Shown: piece after piece, positions 5,705 to 6,441 of the stretch
Layout of the letters: each line of letters starts with the position of its first letter
Position numbering within the stretch: position 1 is the stretch's first letter
DNA from: Spirochaetaceae bacterium
Lineage (GTDB): Bacteria; Spirochaetota; Spirochaetia; SZUA-6; Fen-1364
Assembly (NCBI GenBank): GCA_003154555.1
Contig: PMDT01000213.1
Span: 1 to 6,441, forward strand
Length of the DNA: 6,441 nucleotides
Direction: 5' to 3'
The notes under the pieces: generated by a model
The model's input: only the letters and a program-made list of their open reading frames with translations
Databases searched by the model: none
What the model was told of the DNA's origin: nothing
Position numbers and translations under genes: made by a program

Positions 5705-6441
5705 ATGCATGTCGGGATAATCGGCATCGGTACATGGGTTCCCCCGAACTCGCTCAGCGCCGCGGACATCGCGAAGGCCACCGGAATTCCAGAGCAGGTG
5801 GTGGCTCTCAAGTACGGCGTCCGCAGCAAACCGGTGGCAGGCCCAGAGGAGAGCACCGCGTTCATGGGCCTGGAAGCCGCGCGCCGCGCGCTGGACAACG
5901 CTCGCGTGAAGGGCACGGAGGTGGACCTCGTCATCTGGTGCGGCGCGCAACACAAGGACTATCCCTGCTGGCTCGCCGGCCTCTCCATCGCCGACAAGAT
6001 CGGCGCGAAGAATGCCTGGAGCTTCGACATGGAAGCCATGTGCGGCTCCATGATGGCGGCCCTCGACGTGGCAAAGTCACTCATCATCGCCCGGGGTGAC
6101 CTCGCCACCGTGCTGCTGGTCTCCGGCTATCGCAACAATGACCTCATCGACCTGTCCGAGCCATCGACACGGTTCATGCTCGATATCGGCTCGGGAGCAG
6201 CGGCGATGGTGCTCCGCAAGAATGCCGGCCGCAATGCCGTCCTCGCATCCTCCTTCCGCGGCGACGGCTCTTTCTCGGAGATGTGCGTCGTTCCCACACT
6301 GGGTGCGCGCGCCTGGCCTCCCCGACCTGAGGACACGGCGCGCGCGCACTTCATCGTTCCCGATGAAGAGGCATTCAAGAAGAAGCTCGGCGATTCGACC
6401 CTGCCCAACTTCTACGCGGTGATCCGGCAGGCGCTGCGCGA
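5705..6441 (+). CDS. Second FabH-like ketoacyl synthase III (3' end outside window)
   Basis: The frame opens at ATG 5705 and stays open to the window edge, giving 245 residues; roughly 80-100 more are expected. The ribosome site CGGAG (5692-5696) lies 8 bases upstream, in the leader of a strong promoter. The N-terminus MHVGIIGIGTWVPPNSLSA is typical of the FabH/thiolase-like fold. The nucleophile is C113 in MEAMCGSMMAALDVA, almost the same position as Cys112 of E. coli FabH, and DIGSGAAAMVL matches the conserved second-domain glycine motif. The catalytic His and Asn lie beyond the window, so it cannot be judged whether this protein, unlike its divergent neighbour, is a complete synthase. The pairing suggests they act in one pathway or even as a heteromer, as PqsB and PqsC do (inference). 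Other options are an HMG-CoA synthase-like or acyltransferase member of the superfamily. Confidence 0.87.
   Translation, partial: MHVGIIGIGTWVPPNSLSAADIAKATGIPEQVVALKYGVRSKPVAGPEESTAFMGLEAARRALDNARVKGTEVDLVIWCGAQHKDYPCWLAGLSIADKIGAKNAWSFDMEAMCGSMMAALDVAKSLIIARGDLATVLLVSGYRNNDLIDLSEPSTRFMLDIGSGAAAMVLRKNAGRNAVLASSFRGDGSFSEMCVVPTLGARAWPPRPEDTARAHFIVPDEEAFKKKLGDSTLPNFYAVIRQALR

Noticed and set aside
5558..5955. Minus-strand frames opposite the start of the second FabH-like gene
   Set aside because: They overlap the divergent promoter region and a clear thiolase-fold gene on the other strand, and show no protein-like features.

Overview
The window is GC-rich bacterial chromosomal DNA, except for an AT-rich first gene and an AT-rich divergent promoter region. 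Sample 60-base stretches are about 38% G+C near positions 61-120 and 421-480, and about 68% near 2641-2700. Genes are closely packed, with stop/start overlaps or gaps of about 10 bases and sigma70-like promoters. No rRNA, tRNA, CRISPR or insertion sequence is visible. The sequence does not fix a lineage; a Gram-negative such as a spirochaete or a deltaproteobacterial-type organism is only a guess.

Layout: (1) positions 1-551, plus strand, hold the 3' part of an AT-rich membrane protein resembling the DUF6629 family. (2) 678-1457, plus strand, is an MtfA-type zinc metallopeptidase with all three metal ligands. (3) 1504-2003, minus strand, is a translationally coupled pair (GTGA overlap) of small two-helix membrane proteins, preceded by its own likely promoter. 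(4) 2062-5521, minus strand, is a tight three-gene operon. In transcription order it encodes a double TetR regulator (two TetR DNA-binding domains in one chain), a ketoacyl synthase III (FabH)-like protein and an acetyl-CoA hydrolase / 4-hydroxybutyrate-type CoA-transferase, with gaps of 10 and 12 bases. (5) 5705 to the window end, plus strand and divergent, encodes the first 245 residues of a second FabH-like protein.

The most interesting part is region 4-5. The 183-base divergent intergenic region carries one promoter in each direction. A 15-base element, ATGAGANNTGATTCA, occurs twice (5543-5557 and 5670-5684; 13 of 15 bases identical), each copy just downstream of a predicted -10 box. This is the arrangement expected if the double TetR protein represses both units and acts on its own gene. 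The element has two unlike half-sites in the same orientation at both copies, which would suit a single-chain regulator with two different HTH domains.

The minus-strand FabH-like protein keeps the nucleophilic Cys (C120) but has Thr and Tyr where the catalytic His and Asn of FabH should be. It is therefore unlikely to be a normal decarboxylating fatty-acid initiation enzyme. Taken together, the locus looks like a regulated acyl-CoA module: a CoA-transferase to activate or exchange an acid, and two divergent thiolase-fold enzymes to condense or transfer the acyl group. The substrate and product cannot be read from the sequence.
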